63,121 nucleotides of DNA, from NCBI GenBank assembly GCA_938092015.1, contig CALKOT010000051.1, positions 1-63,121 of the forward strand. Reading direction: 5' to 3'. Of this stretch, positions 19,418-29,526 are shown one piece after another; position 1 is the first letter of the stretch; each line of letters begins with the position of its first letter. Source of the stretch: an uncultured Paracoccaceae bacterium (GTDB lineage: Bacteria > Pseudomonadota > Alphaproteobacteria > Rhodobacterales > Rhodobacteraceae). A program made the translations under genes and the position numbers. The notes beneath the pieces are model-generated. The model searched no databases and was not told the origin of the DNA. It saw only the letters and a list, made by a program, of their open reading frames with translations.

Positions 19418-20689
19418 TCACTCTAGCGGCAGCTGAGCCAGTTCCTGCGAAAGAGGCGCCTCAACGGCGGCGTTTTCTTGCTCAGCCGCGCCGATATCGA
19501 CACCAATCGCGGCAGGATACGTTGCTTTGACGGCGTCGGCGGTCAGAAGAACATTCTTGGCAACTACAGGACCATTGCCCAGTGGACCAAAGGCTACGCC
19601 TCCAATTACGATGTAGACAGCGCCAGCATTGCCTGCCCTCAGGACGGGTGCAGTCGCCTCTTCCGGGAGTTCAAACCGGTCGCCAGCTGCAAGGGTGCCT
19701 GTAAAGAGGACGCGTTTGCTTTCATCACGCACCCGAACCCAGGCCGTCTCGGTAGCGAGGATTTTAAGGCCAGTGCTCTGCGCAAACTCCAACTGCCCTG
19801 CCGACATGGCGTCGGCGGCCTCGCCCACACGATCGCGCGCGGCCAGCGCCTGTGTGACGGCGTCTACGGGTGGCTCATCATCAATCACTACCAACTCAAT
19901 TGGCGGCTCTATCGGCGAAGGTGGTGCAAACACGCCCGCTTGCATCGGGTCGATCGAAGAGATGGGCCCATCGCGCGGCGTCAATTCGGGCGCGGTTATC
20001 TCCTGCTCAGCATACAGCGTCGCAAGAGAAATTCGCGGTGTATCAAGCGGCGCATCATCAATTTCAGCAGTTTCGATGACTTGGTCAGGCGTAAAGATGT
20101 CAGGGGCGGTCGCCAGAACCTCAGGCGCATTTGGAAGTGGCGTAAAGCCAACCCGCTGAAGGTTCTGCAACACTGTCCAGCCACCAAACCCCAAGCCGAC
20201 CACTAAGGCGGCCAGTACACCAATCGAAGCCAAGCCGCGAAGCCCAGCGCCAAGGTCAAGGCGCGCCTCACGTGCATTGGAAGTGGCGAACCTGTTGTTG
20301 ACAACAAGGTCATCTACGGTTTTTTTCGCGGTTACTGCAGTCGGTGCTCCAGCGCCGAGCGTCGGCTCAACTGTGCCCAGGCTGACGCCTTCAAAGCCAG
20401 ATTCTTCGCAGAAGCGGCGGTAAACATCATCAGGGTCGATATCGAGGTAACGAGCGTAGGAGCGTACGTAGCCAGCTGCGAAGCCCGCAAACGGAAAGGC
20501 CGAGGCGTCAGAATTTTCGATGGCGTCGATGTAGTCAGCGCGAATTCTCAGGTCCCGCTGGACATCCAGCAGAGATTTGCCCTTTGAGGCGCGTTCCCCA
20601 CGTAACTCATCCCCGAGGGTCAACTCATACGAGTCGAAACCTTTCATTTCGGGATGATTCTCTTTTCCAATCACCGTATCGGCGTCCAT
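19418..20689 (-). CDS. RodZ-like helix-turn-helix membrane protein (DUF4115)
   Basis: This encodes 423 residues. An N-terminal HTH (about 25-95: LGDELRGERASKGKSLLDVQ, RADYIDAIENSDASAF) is followed by a linker and one transmembrane helix near 160-180 (IGVLAALVVGLGFGGW). A Pro/Glu-rich periplasmic stretch leads to a C-terminal DUF4115 domain (from about 305: ETAWVRVRDESKRVLFTGTL). This is the architecture of RodZ, which links MreB to the envelope in rod-shape control. The upstream position relative to ispG is a common arrangement. Confidence 0.88.
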   Translation of the reverse strand: MDADTVIGKENHPEMKGFDSYELTLGDELRGERASKGKSLLDVQRDLRIRADYIDAIENSDASAFPFAGFAAGYVRSYARYLDIDPDDVYRRFCEESGFEGVSLGTVEPTLGAGAPTAVTAKKTVDDLVVNNRFATSNAREARLDLGAGLRGLASIGVLAALVVGLGFGGWTVLQNLQRVGFTPLPNAPEVLATAPDIFTPDQVIETAEIDDAPLDTPRISLATLYAEQEITAPELTPRDGPISSIDPMQAGVFAPPSPIEPPIELVVIDDEPPVDAVTQALAARDRVGEAADAMSAGQLEFAQSTGLKILATETAWVRVRDESKRVLFTGTLAAGDRFELPEEATAPVLRAGNAGAVYIVIGGVAFGPLGNGPVVAKNVLLTADAVKATYPAAIGVDIGAAEQENAAVEAPLSQELAQLPLE

Positions 20690-21165
20690 TTAAAAGACGC
20701 TCCCTTTCTATGGGTTATCCACAGCGTTCGCAACATAATGAGCTCTGGAATAAGTTACGTTTTCGCCAATAAGAAGGCCAATTTCGGGGCCATGGCGCAT
20801 TTTCCCGCCCTATCGACTGCTCAATTGCCTTTTTTGTTCTCGCTTCTTCGGCGACTTGGGCACCTCATTGGTGCATCTTGCTGTGGTGAGTCGCAACTCA
20901 CAATTTTAGTCAATTCGCCGACGCCAGTGAACGTACCCCATCTTTTTTGCCAAAGACGGTCATTTGGATGGCGCGTCGTTAAAATCAAGATGCAGTTGAA
21001 ACAGATGAGTTTTACTGGATCGAAAAAAAATCCAACCGGACTGCGCTGCTTGCAAACAAGTTATGGGTTCAGACAATTCCACGAAAAATGAAGCTTGAAT
21101 CTGAGCTTGATCGGGCCATCCTAACCTAACGAATGACGTAAATACTCGCCAATAGGAAATGCTCG
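20690..21165. other. Intergenic stretch of lower GC, mostly unexplained
   Basis: These 476 bp separate the divergent RodZ-like and DUF1295 genes. 20690-20880 should hold the RodZ-like promoter; I see no convincing motif or structure in it. 20890-21129 contains the ORF remnant described separately. The base composition is visibly more AT-rich than the flanks, with runs of A and T. Confidence 0.5.
20890..21129 (+). pseudogene. Remnant of an unidentified gene, in-frame TAA
   Basis: One frame reads HNFSQFADASERTPSFLPKT then VIWMARR, a TAA at 20980-20982, then NQDAVETDEFYWIEKKSNRT, ALLANKLWVQTIPRKM and KLESELDRAILT to a TAA at 21127-21129. The composition (Trp, charged and aromatic residues well mixed) looks like true coding sequence, and no start codon remains. 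I cannot name the family. It could be chance, but it is the only protein-like reading in this gap. Confidence 0.3.
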
Positions 21166-21966
21166 ATGGCGGACTTCTCGATATACCTGCATGCGCTGGC
21201 CCTTAGCGGCGCTGTTTTCCTTGCCCTCTGGCCTGTCAGCTTAGCACTACGCGATGTTGGCGTTGTGGATGCTTGGTGGGGGCCAGGGTTTGGCGCGGCG
21301 GCGATTGCTGTTTGGTGGGTTGCAGGCGGGCCTGACAATGCCCGGGCGCTACTCCTTTTGGCGCTGATCCTGATATGGTCGCTTAGGCTTGGTGTCGTCA
21401 TGGTTCGCCGCTGGTTCTGTCACAAGGAAGAGGATCGTCGCTATCGGATGATCCGCCGGGCTTGGGGCGCATCGTTCTGGTGGAAGAGCCTCTTTATCGT
21501 CTTTATCCTGCAGGGCGTTCTGCAATGGTTGGTCGTTCTTGGCCCATTGAGTGGAATGATAGCCGCCCCTGTCTCGCCTGGCCCGCTCGTCGTTGTTGGT
21601 GGCCTGATCGCGTTGTCTGGTCTAACATTAGAGACGGTTGCTGATGCGCAGTTAGATACGTTCAAACGGAATGCACCGGATGAAGCTTTGATGACGACTG
21701 GGCTACGGAGCTTTGTGCGACACCCCAACTATTCTGGCGAAATCCTTTTCTGGTGGGGCATCTGGCTAATCGCAGCTCCGGTTGCACCATGGTGGGCGGT
21801 GCTATCGCCGATATTGTTGACCGTCTTGTTGGCAAAGGTATCTGGCGCACCCATTCTGGCCGAAACATTGGGCAAGTCTCGGAGTGGATTTGCGGGTTAT
21901 GCCGAGCGGACACCTGCTTTCATTCCCCGGCTGTTCAGCCGAAAGGTCAAGCGCCCTGCTTCCTGA
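21166..21966 (+). CDS. DUF1295 membrane protein (steroid 5-alpha-reductase-like fold)
   Basis: This encodes 266 residues with about six transmembrane segments. FVRHPNYSGEILFWWGIWL near residue 185-205 is the signature of DUF1295/isoprenylcysteine-methyltransferase-like proteins, and the cofactor-binding ERTPAFIPRLF tail is also present. Members are predicted to reduce or methylate lipid substrates, but the role here is unknown. The 3' end overlaps the convergent nnr gene by 20 bp. Confidence 0.85.
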   Translation: MADFSIYLHALALSGAVFLALWPVSLALRDVGVVDAWWGPGFGAAAIAVWWVAGGPDNARALLLLALILIWSLRLGVVMVRRWFCHKEEDRRYRMIRRAWGASFWWKSLFIVFILQGVLQWLVVLGPLSGMIAAPVSPGPLVVVGGLIALSGLTLETVADAQLDTFKRNAPDEALMTTGLRSFVRHPNYSGEILFWWGIWLIAAPVAPWWAVLSPILLTVLLAKVSGAPILAETLGKSRSGFAGYAERTPAFIPRLFSRKVKRPAS

Positions 21967-23578
21967 AAACTTTCGGCAAGGTCTCCGGCAAGTCTTCGGC
22001 AATCAAGCCAGGGCCGAATTCGCGAGCGCATTCCTGATGTAACCACGCACCGGTCTCTGCAGCTGACTTTGGTGGATACCCGCGCGCCAAAAGCCCACCG
22101 ATGAAACCAGCCAGAACATCACCTGATCCTGCTGTCCCCAGCCAGGGGCAGGATCGTTCATACGCTGCTGAAACGACCGAAGCCCCACCATTTTGATCTC
22201 CGATCACTGTATCAGGTCCTTTGATCAGCACCGTGCAACCGGCTCGCGTCGCAGCTTCGCGAGCTGCATCAACTTTGGAAAATGCCGGACCGTCTGTCGG
22301 GGTTTTGGACAGGGTTTCAGCAATATCCGGAAACAGACGAGCGAACTCCCCCATATGCGGGGTAAAGACGGCCTTCTTTCCCCTTGTGAGTGCAAGCAAC
22401 TCTTCTGGACCATCCGCAAAAGCAGACAAAGCATCTGCATCGAGAACCACAGCTCGATCCCCAGCTAATGCAACGCAAACAAGTTCGCGCGTGGCTTCAG
22501 TCGTGCCTAAGCCGGGCCCAATAACGATGGCATTTATCCGCTCATCCTTCAGGACATCAGTTAAACCGTCGGCGCCGTCCATCCTGGCAATCATAATCGC
22601 ATTCAATTGAGAAGCGTTTTCAATGAGCGCAGAAGGAGGTGCGGCAACGCTCACTAGACCAGCGCCAATACGAAGTGCGCCTCTGGCTGCAAGTCGCGCA
22701 GCGCCGCCTCTTCCAACGCCGCCTGAGATCGCTAGGCAGTGACCGTAGGAGAATTTGTGCAAGCCATCTTTGCACCAGACTGGAGCAGGCGTAGATGGCA
22801 TCATGGAACCACCGCGCCGCAAGTCTTCGACCGTGTCAGAGTTTGTTACCAAATAGGTATCGGCCCGACGTATCGATCTGCCATCGGGCCTCAGTTCACG
22901 CCAGCGACGCACACCTAACGGCTTCACGACCACGGCTCCGCAACGATCTGGGCCATCACGCAGGACATGACCCACTTTGAGGGAATCGAATGTCACAGTT
23001 AGTCCCGCGCGAGGTGAAGGTTTCTTCCATTCCCGCTCATCAGCGCCAAGGACAGCGCCACTATCCAGACAAAGACCGCTGGGCGCATCAATGGATACAA
23101 ATGCTGATGCTGTGTCATCTCCGGCTTTGACACTGTAACTTCGCAAGACTTCGGCGAGCGCCCCCTCAGTCGGACGAGACAGACCCGAACCAAGAATTGC
23201 ATCAATGATCAAGTTGGCGTGGTCAGCTTTTGGGCCTAGCGGGGGAAACTTTGCTATGTCACCAACTTCCCGCCAGCGCCGACAGTTCTCGGCGGCATCC
23301 GGGGGCAGCTTCGCCTCAACGCCATAGAGAAAAAGCTCGATCTCCCACCCTTGCCCGTGCAACAGCCGCGCCACGACAAACCCGTCCCCGCCATTGTTCC
23401 CTGGCCCGCACAGAACCACGGCCCGTCCAGGCGACGCGGCCAGCTCAGGACGCCATTCAAAGATCGCTTCGACAACGCCACGGCCCGCCCTCTCCATCAG
23501 TTCAAGGCCGGTGACCTCTCCGCTATCGATGGCGGCTTGCTCAATCGCCCGCATCTGAGCGGCGGTCAGCAGTTCCAT
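21947..23578 (-). CDS. nnr: Bifunctional NAD(P)H-hydrate epimerase / ADP-dependent dehydratase
   Basis: This encodes 543 residues. The N-terminal YjeF epimerase domain (1-~220) has LTAAQMRAIEQ and VVLCGPGNNGGDGFVVARLL. The C-terminal ribokinase-like dehydratase domain (~250-540) has AISGGVGRGGAARLAA, GPGLGTTE and the ATP-site CPWLGTAGSGDVLAGFIGG. Together they repair hydrated NADH and NADPH. Both domains look intact. Confidence 0.95.
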   Translation of the reverse strand: MELLTAAQMRAIEQAAIDSGEVTGLELMERAGRGVVEAIFEWRPELAASPGRAVVLCGPGNNGGDGFVVARLLHGQGWEIELFLYGVEAKLPPDAAENCRRWREVGDIAKFPPLGPKADHANLIIDAILGSGLSRPTEGALAEVLRSYSVKAGDDTASAFVSIDAPSGLCLDSGAVLGADEREWKKPSPRAGLTVTFDSLKVGHVLRDGPDRCGAVVVKPLGVRRWRELRPDGRSIRRADTYLVTNSDTVEDLRRGGSMMPSTPAPVWCKDGLHKFSYGHCLAISGGVGRGGAARLAARGALRIGAGLVSVAAPPSALIENASQLNAIMIARMDGADGLTDVLKDERINAIVIGPGLGTTEATRELVCVALAGDRAVVLDADALSAFADGPEELLALTRGKKAVFTPHMGEFARLFPDIAETLSKTPTDGPAFSKVDAAREAATRAGCTVLIKGPDTVIGDQNGGASVVSAAYERSCPWLGTAGSGDVLAGFIGGLLARGYPPKSAAETGAWLHQECAREFGPGLIAEDLPETLPKVFRKQGA

Positions 23579-23698
23579 AATCGCTATCTCCTATTGCGCG
23601 CCAAACTGGCGCCCTGCCCATTTTTTGTGCATAGTTGCGGAATTCTGAGTCAGCTAGGCCCGCGTTCCCGATCCAATTATTGAAACCACAGCGCTTGA

Positions 23699-24100
<402 letters not shown>

Positions 24101-24142
24101 CGCAAATCAAGACACTCCAACGATAGTAAAAGAGGGACATTC

Positions 24143-25552
24143 ATGACCGACGCGTCTGATCTCGTAAAAAAAATCGCCGATGAAGACATCGCGTATGTCG
24201 ACATTCGCTTCACCGACCCGCGCGGCAAGCTGCAGCATGTCACTGTCATCAACGATGAAATCGACGAAGACTTTCTAGCTGAAGGGTTCATGTTCGACGG
24301 CTCCTCCATCGCTGGGTGGAAGTCTATCGACAAGTCCGACATGAAGCTGATGCCTGATCTCAGCACGACCTATATGGATCCGTTCTACGCCGAAAAGACG
24401 CTCTGCATTCATTGCGACGTGTTGGAGCCTGACACGAATGAGCCTTACGACCGCGACCCGCGCGGCACGGCGAAGAAGGCAGAAGCTTACCTCCAGTCTT
24501 CCGGCATTGGCGATCAGTCGTTCTGGGGGCCAGAGGCTGAGTTCTTCCTGTTCGACGATGTTCGGTTCTCGAATACGATGAACAAAGTGTCATTCGAGGT
24601 CGACGCGATTGACGCGTCCTGGAACACCGACACCGAATATGAAATGGGCAACATGGGCCACCGCCCTGGCGTCAAAGGTGGCTACTTCCCTGTCGGCCCT
24701 GTTGATCACGCACAGGACATCCGGTCCGAGATGCTGTCGACGATGAAGGCCATCGGCATGAAAGTCGACAAGCACCACCATGAGGTTGCGTCTTGCCAGC
24801 ATGAGCTGGGTCTCGTGTTCGGCACGCTGACCTCGCAGGCTGATGATCTGCTGAAATACAAGTACGTTATCCAGCAGGTCGCAAACGCATATGGCAAATC
24901 GGCTACCTTCATGCCGAAGCCTATCGCAGGCGACAACGGCACCGGCATGCACGTCAACCAGTCGATCTGGAAAGACGGCAAGCCCCTGTTCGCAGGTGAC
25001 CAGTATGCAGATCTGTCGAACGAAGCCCTTTGGTACATCGGCGGCGTTCTGAAACACGCCAAAGCGCTGAACGCATTCACCAATGCCTCGACCAACAGCT
25101 ACAAGCGCCTGATCCCAGGCTTTGAAGCCCCCGTTCTGCTGGCCTATTCCGCCCGCAACCGGTCTGCTTCGGTCCGTATTCCGTGGACGGAAAGCCCGAA
25201 AGCGAAGCGCGTTGAAACACGTTTCCCTGATCCCGCGTCGAACCCGTATCTCTGCTTCTCAGCTCTTCTGATGGCTGGCCTTGATGGCATCAAGAACAAG
25301 ATCCATCCGGGTGAAGCGGCTGACAAGGACCTCTACGATCTGCCGCCGGAAGAGCTGGCTGGCATCCCAACGGTCTGTGGCTCGCTCCGCGAGGCGCTGA
25401 ACTCTCTGGGAGCAGATAACAGCTTCCTGACCGCTGGCGGCGTCTTCACGGAAAGCCAGATCGAAGGGTACATGGAGCTGAAGTGGGAAGAAGTTTACAA
25501 CTTCGAGCACACCCCACACCCGGTCGAATACCAGATGTACTACTCGCTTTAA
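24143..25552 (+). CDS. glnA: Glutamine synthetase type I
   Basis: This encodes 469 residues. Motifs present are [12 protein letters not shown], the metal/ATP region [28 protein letters not shown] and [10 protein letters not shown]. The adenylylation site is Tyr398 in [11 protein letters not shown], which marks it as the GlnE-regulated GSI-beta form. It assimilates ammonium into glutamine. It is co-transcribed with glnB, and the strong terminator 25 bp downstream closes the operon. Confidence 0.98.
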   Translation: MTDASDLVKKIADEDIAYVDIRFTDPRGKLQHVTVINDEIDEDFLAEGFMFDGSSIAGWKSIDKSDMKLMPDLSTTYMDPFYAEKTLCIHCDVLEPDTNEPYDRDPRGTAKKAEAYLQSSGIGDQSFWGPEAEFFLFDDVRFSNTMNKVSFEVDAIDASWNTDTEYEMGNMGHRPGVKGGYFPVGPVDHAQDIRSEMLSTMKAIGMKVDKHHHEVASCQHELGLVFGTLTSQADDLLKYKYVIQQVANAYGKSATFMPKPIAGDNGTGMHVNQSIWKDGKPLFAGDQYADLSNEALWYIGGVLKHAKALNAFTNASTNSYKRLIPGFEAPVLLAYSARNRSASVRIPWTESPKAKRVETRFPDPASNPYLCFSALLMAGLDGIKNKIHPGEAADKDLYDLPPEELAGIPTVCGSLREALNSLGADNSFLTAGGVFTESQIEGYMELKWEEVYNFEHTPHPVEYQMYYSL

Positions 25553-25576
25553 GCAACCGCTTTTTGAAGTTGCGAC

Positions 25577-25602
25577 AGGGGTCCCTTCGGGGGCTCCTTT
25601 TT
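25577..25602 (+). terminator. Rho-independent terminator of glnBA
   Basis: AGGGGTCCC (25577-25585) pairs with GGGGCTCCT (25590-25598), including two G-T wobbles, around a TTCG loop, followed by four to five T residues. It lies 25 bp beyond the glnA stop. Confidence 0.85.
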
Positions 25603-25650
25603 AGTTCGGGCGTCGGATTGTGAACGGCCTCCGCCCCTGTCTTTGAAACC

Positions 25651-25664
25651 TTTCACATGTGAAA
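25651..25664. promoter_or_regulatory. Perfect 14-bp palindrome TTTCACATGTGAAA
   Basis: This has the same outer hexamers as the palindromes at 9363 and 61009 with AT in the centre. It lies about 180 bp upstream of the membrane-protein gene at 25845 and downstream of the glnBA terminator. A GAAACC half-site directly precedes it. Apart from this and the terminator, 25553-25844 contains no gene I can support. Confidence 0.45.
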
Positions 25665-25844
25665 GTAGAGCTAAGTCTTTGATATCAATCACGACCGTCT
25701 TCCCTCGCCACAATTCGTTCATGAAATTCCCCCAAATCAAGCTTCAAAAACCGGCCACTGCGCCTGAATCCAGCGCCTCAGTGAATTCAACTGGAAGTCG
25801 GCGTCCCGTCGAATTAGAGCGAAGGTTGAAGACTGAGGGGGCCG

Positions 25845-27358
25845 ATGGTCAGATATCAAAATCACCTGATCCTGTTGGGCCTGCCGCTCATCATATTCGC
25901 CCCTTCCTTTTGGCTGGGGCACATTCCCGGCGATTCAAGTAAATACAATGTTGCCTGGCTGGCTGAATTTTCGGACCAACTGTTCAGCGGCGTGATCTAC
26001 CCTCGCTGGCTGCCGGGGATGAATGCGGGTCTTGGCGGCGCTGATTTCTACTTTTACGGCCCAATGCCATACTACATTGGCGCGCCTTTCACGCTGATCG
26101 CTTCAGAAAAGATGGCGGTGGTTCTGCTCAGCTGGTGCATGTGTCTTTTGTCGGGGCTGGCGATGTACAGGTTCGCCCGCACCCATGTCGGCCTGCACGG
26201 AGGTACGCTAGCGGCTATTCTGTACATGGTGGCCCCTTATCATCTGATACTGGCGATAATGACCCGCAATGTGATCGGCGAACAGGCGGCCTTTGTCTTT
26301 ATCCCTCTGGCTTTGGCGTTTGCGGACAGTTGGGAAAGTCGCCGCGGGCGATGATATGGCTGGCCTTGGCTTTCGCAGGGCTTGCCTACAGCCATCTTAC
26401 GACCACACTGCTCTTTTCACCCCTGCTTGTGATTTACTGTCTGCGCCGTGATGTTCAGGCAAAAGGCGCCCGCATCTTGGCTGAGGCTGTTTGCGCTGGC
26501 ATTCTTGGCGTTCTTCTGACTGCGGCCTACGTTCTGCCTGCGCTAACGCTGGACGAGATGATCTTTCCCTCGCTCTGGGATACGTTGAAGCCGGCTGAGA
26601 ATTTCCTGTTTTCCAAAGGTGGCAAGCTAAGCGATCGCGTACCTAACTTCCGTTTGATCCTTCGTTTGGCCGCTGGCGCGCTTCTGGTAATCACAGTCTC
26701 GATCATCCTGTTTCTGGCCATCACAGGGCGCCAGCGCCATCTTCGGTTCTGGGGCGTCGTCGCAGCCTGCTACATCCTTCTGAACTTTGAAATCAGCGCG
26801 CCTCTTTGGAATGCAGTCGGCCTGTTCGACCGCATCCAGTTTCCATGGCGCAGCCTGTCTATAGTTGAGCTTTGCGCCGCGATGCTTGCAGCCTACGCAA
26901 TTGGGCCGTTTTCGCGCCGCCTGACCGTACTGATCGGCACGCTTGTGCTGGTGACCTCTACCGGACTTTTGACATTTGGGGTGGTTACCTACGACAGGGT
27001 GCAGATCATGGCGTATTCAGAAGAAGTAGAAGAGTTTGCAATCACCAAGCGTTGGGGGCCACAGGAATACCGGCCATCCTGCATCGCGCAATCCCAGTTA
27101 AAGGCCGTGAATGACAACATTCTGCAAAGATCGGCGACACAAGATGACCAGGCGAAATTCGCCTTTGAATTTCTGGTAGGCGCTGATGGGCAGGCTCTGG
27201 AGTGCGATCCGCAAACTGGATTGATAGAGAACTATGACGCCGTAAAGCCGGTCGGCGTACACCGACCATCAGTTGAGGTTTGGGACAATACGCTGACGCT
27301 GCTCGCCCTCGCAATCAGCCTTGCAGGGCTGATCATCCTGCGCATCAGGCGGACTTAA
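25845..27358 (+). pseudogene. Polytopic membrane protein (PTPS-related / YfhO-like), reading frame split
   Basis: The first frame (25845-26354, 169 residues, GAGGGGGCCG ribosome site) has several transmembrane helices and a DSSKYNVAWLAEFS loop with GADFYFYGPMPYY, typical of 6-pyruvoyl-tetrahydropterin-synthase-related membrane proteins and large GT-C-like glycosyltransferases. It ends at TGA 26352-26354. The second frame (ATG at 26351, 335 residues) continues with AGLAYSHLTTTLLFSPLLV, more helices, FPWRSLSIVELCAAM and a C-terminal helix. Relatives are one chain, so this is either a -1 frameshift near 26345 or two polypeptides coupled by an ATGA overlap. The function is unknown. Confidence 0.6.
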
Positions 27359-28221
27359 AGCGCCCGAAGCGCCTCAATTGCTGCATGATGATGCGACAGG
27401 CCGCCATGGTAGACCTGCATGTCCTCACCCGTTCCGCGCAACGCATCGATCAGGCCGGTTTGCTGATCCCGCGTCAGCGCCTCAATCGGCGTCAGGCAGG
27501 TCTTGATCGTGAAAACCACAGCGCCTGAATGCGGTAGGCGCATCAGGCTTTGACGCTCTGTCCGCAGCCAGAACTTGTCTGATGGCGCCTTTTCCCATTT
27601 CGCTTTCGCTTCTTCTGTCAGGGGCTGATGCAATTCGGGCGATGTGTGGACCAGCCAGTTGGCGCGCACCAAAGGTTGATCAGGGCGGAGGGCGTCGAAC
27701 AAGCGCTGGACGCGTTTCGCGATGCCATCATCATAGTTCGGAACGGGTTCGTGGATGCCGATCATCGGCCTGCCAAATTTTTCCGACAGCAACCAGCGCG
27801 AAGGAAAACACAGGATCGCGCCAATCAGGCTGTGCTCATCACTGTCTTCGGGCCTCCACAAGATGCAAAAATCCTCTTGCGTCATACGTGCCAGCAGCGC
27901 GAGAGGGTGATCGCCAACCAAAGGGACGGCTACGCCATCGGGGCGGGTCATAGTGTCTTTTGTGACCTCATGATCAGGCGTTTCTGCAAGGGTGGTTTTG
28001 ACGAGATTGAGCAATTCGCCCGCAGGGCCTGCCACCTCTGGCGTTTCTGCGAAGACTACATCGCGGTGGGTTTTCACCAACTTGTCGCGATAAGCCATCT
28101 GTTCAGCGTACGCTTCGTCGCGGTGCAGCCAATCGGCCATCTCCATCGGACTGATGCCTGGCAGCGTCTTTGTCGGCCCAATCATGAAGGGCGTGAACGG
28201 GGCATAGGTCAGATCCATCAC
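27355..28221 (-). CDS. DUF3445 protein (heme-dependent oxidative N-demethylase family)
   Basis: This encodes 288 residues with LTYAPFTPFMIGPTKTLPGI at the N-terminus, HPLALLARMTQEDFCILWR, FPSRWLLSEKFGRPMIGIHE and RTERQSLMRLP, all hallmarks of DUF3445. The family includes the alpha subunit of dimethylamine-type heme N-demethylases, so oxidative demethylation of an amine is possible. The partner subunits are not next to it here. Its start overlaps the stop of the upstream methyltransferase by 4 bp, so the two are co-translated. Confidence 0.82.
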   Translation of the reverse strand: MMDLTYAPFTPFMIGPTKTLPGISPMEMADWLHRDEAYAEQMAYRDKLVKTHRDVVFAETPEVAGPAGELLNLVKTTLAETPDHEVTKDTMTRPDGVAVPLVGDHPLALLARMTQEDFCILWRPEDSDEHSLIGAILCFPSRWLLSEKFGRPMIGIHEPVPNYDDGIAKRVQRLFDALRPDQPLVRANWLVHTSPELHQPLTEEAKAKWEKAPSDKFWLRTERQSLMRLPHSGAVVFTIKTCLTPIEALTRDQQTGLIDALRGTGEDMQVYHGGLSHHHAAIEALRAL

Positions 28222-29423
28222 GACATGCCTTCAGAATAGTGCAACAGGTTAAAGCCCGTCAGCGCCTCATCGACTGGTGCCCACAACGATGAAAACGCGA
28301 TCCAGTCGAGACCGCGCATCTGGGCGATCTGACCAAGTTGCAGTCCGCCATCGGCCAGTGCAATCAGCGCCCCTGCCCGTTTTGGAACTTCGATCGTGAC
28401 TTTCTGGCCGTTGCTTTCGATCTTCACTTCACCGCGCTTTTCGATCTGCCGCCCCAGCGCCGCCGCTGGCAGGTCGCCCAAGCGCGGCCTTGCGGTTTGG
28501 GTAAACTTCGTCTGGCTGCGCGCCTGATCCTTGCGGACAGCATAAAAACAGTGGGTTTTCATGTCGCCTGCCAAACGCTCCGCCAATCCAGCGCGGGTAA
28601 TGGCGTCCAGGCTTTCAAGGCGTGGCCACAGCGGCACCGGCAAATAGCGACGTGGATCATAACGGCCCGGCTCATGAAAGCTGACCAAAGAAAGGCCCGC
28701 GACATCAAGCGTTTCAGCAATCTCCTCAACGGTGTAGGGCCTGTCACTAGAATGGAGGAGGAGGTCATAAAGACCTGCATCTGAAACCTTATGGTCGCCG
28801 ACAAACTCGTTCTTGGGAAACCAGTTCGACGATGGCAGCCCCTTCAGAACATCCTTTGCAGCTGCGACCTGCACCTCGGGCGCTTCGCCCGCCGTCAGCG
28901 TATTCAGCGCCTCTTGCAGGGGGTAGACGCCGGTTCTGCCATAGGGGGCGTAGACCATGCATCCGAACCCTCCGCCCGGGGCGATTGCTTTGGCCAATGC
29001 GTTAAAGCCCGCTTGCGGGTCCGGCAGATGGTGGAGGACGCCAGTACTGTCGATATAGTCAAATTCGCCATGATCAGGCGCGGTCATGAGATCGCCGGTG
29101 ATGAAGGTGATGTTGGTCAGGCCGCGCGCTTTCGCCCGCGCCTCCGCCACCTTTCGGCTGGCTGTGGACATGTCGAGATAGGTGATTTCAGCGGGGCATT
29201 TCGCACTAGAGAGCTTCTGCGCCATCATGATCAGCGCATCACCCGTGCCACCCCCAGCAAAGAGCGCGCGAAACGGCTTTTTCCAATTGCGTTTGCCGCC
29301 AAAGATCATGTGATCAACCTCAACCGGATTTGAGGGGGACCCAACGACCAACCGCTTTGCCTCGTCCACCGGGTCCCGGGCGGGATAGGGGTAGGCTTCG
29401 TATTGTTGCTGCACTTTATCCAT
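28218..29423 (-). CDS. Class I SAM-dependent methyltransferase
   Basis: This encodes 401 residues. The N-terminal MDKVQQQYEAYPYPARDP is common in this group. The SAM motif ALFAGGGTGDALIMMA lies near 55, followed by ITYLDMSTAS, FDYIDSTGVLHHLPDP and a C-terminal ~120-residue domain of unknown role. The substrate cannot be predicted. It is transcribed divergently from dddP (103 bp apart) and overlaps the DUF3445 gene, so a link to methylated sulfur or nitrogen compounds is plausible but unproven. Confidence 0.8.
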   Translation of the reverse strand: MDKVQQQYEAYPYPARDPVDEAKRLVVGSPSNPVEVDHMIFGGKRNWKKPFRALFAGGGTGDALIMMAQKLSSAKCPAEITYLDMSTASRKVAEARAKARGLTNITFITGDLMTAPDHGEFDYIDSTGVLHHLPDPQAGFNALAKAIAPGGGFGCMVYAPYGRTGVYPLQEALNTLTAGEAPEVQVAAAKDVLKGLPSSNWFPKNEFVGDHKVSDAGLYDLLLHSSDRPYTVEEIAETLDVAGLSLVSFHEPGRYDPRRYLPVPLWPRLESLDAITRAGLAERLAGDMKTHCFYAVRKDQARSQTKFTQTARPRLGDLPAAALGRQIEKRGEVKIESNGQKVTIEVPKRAGALIALADGGLQLGQIAQMRGLDWIAFSSLWAPVDEALTGFNLLHYSEGMS

Positions 29424-29526
29424 GCGTCTTCCCTAGCCCGGCAGGTCGAAACCGACAATCCCACGCCGCATTTCTACATGCCGCACCAGATTTGCTCGCT
29501 CAGAGTGGCGCAACGGGGAGAAGCCA

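Noticed and set aside
20654-21091. 145-codon + strand ORF in the RodZ/DUF1295 gap
   Set aside because: It begins inside the RodZ-like coding region and has irregular composition. Another frame at 20890-21129 looks more protein-like.
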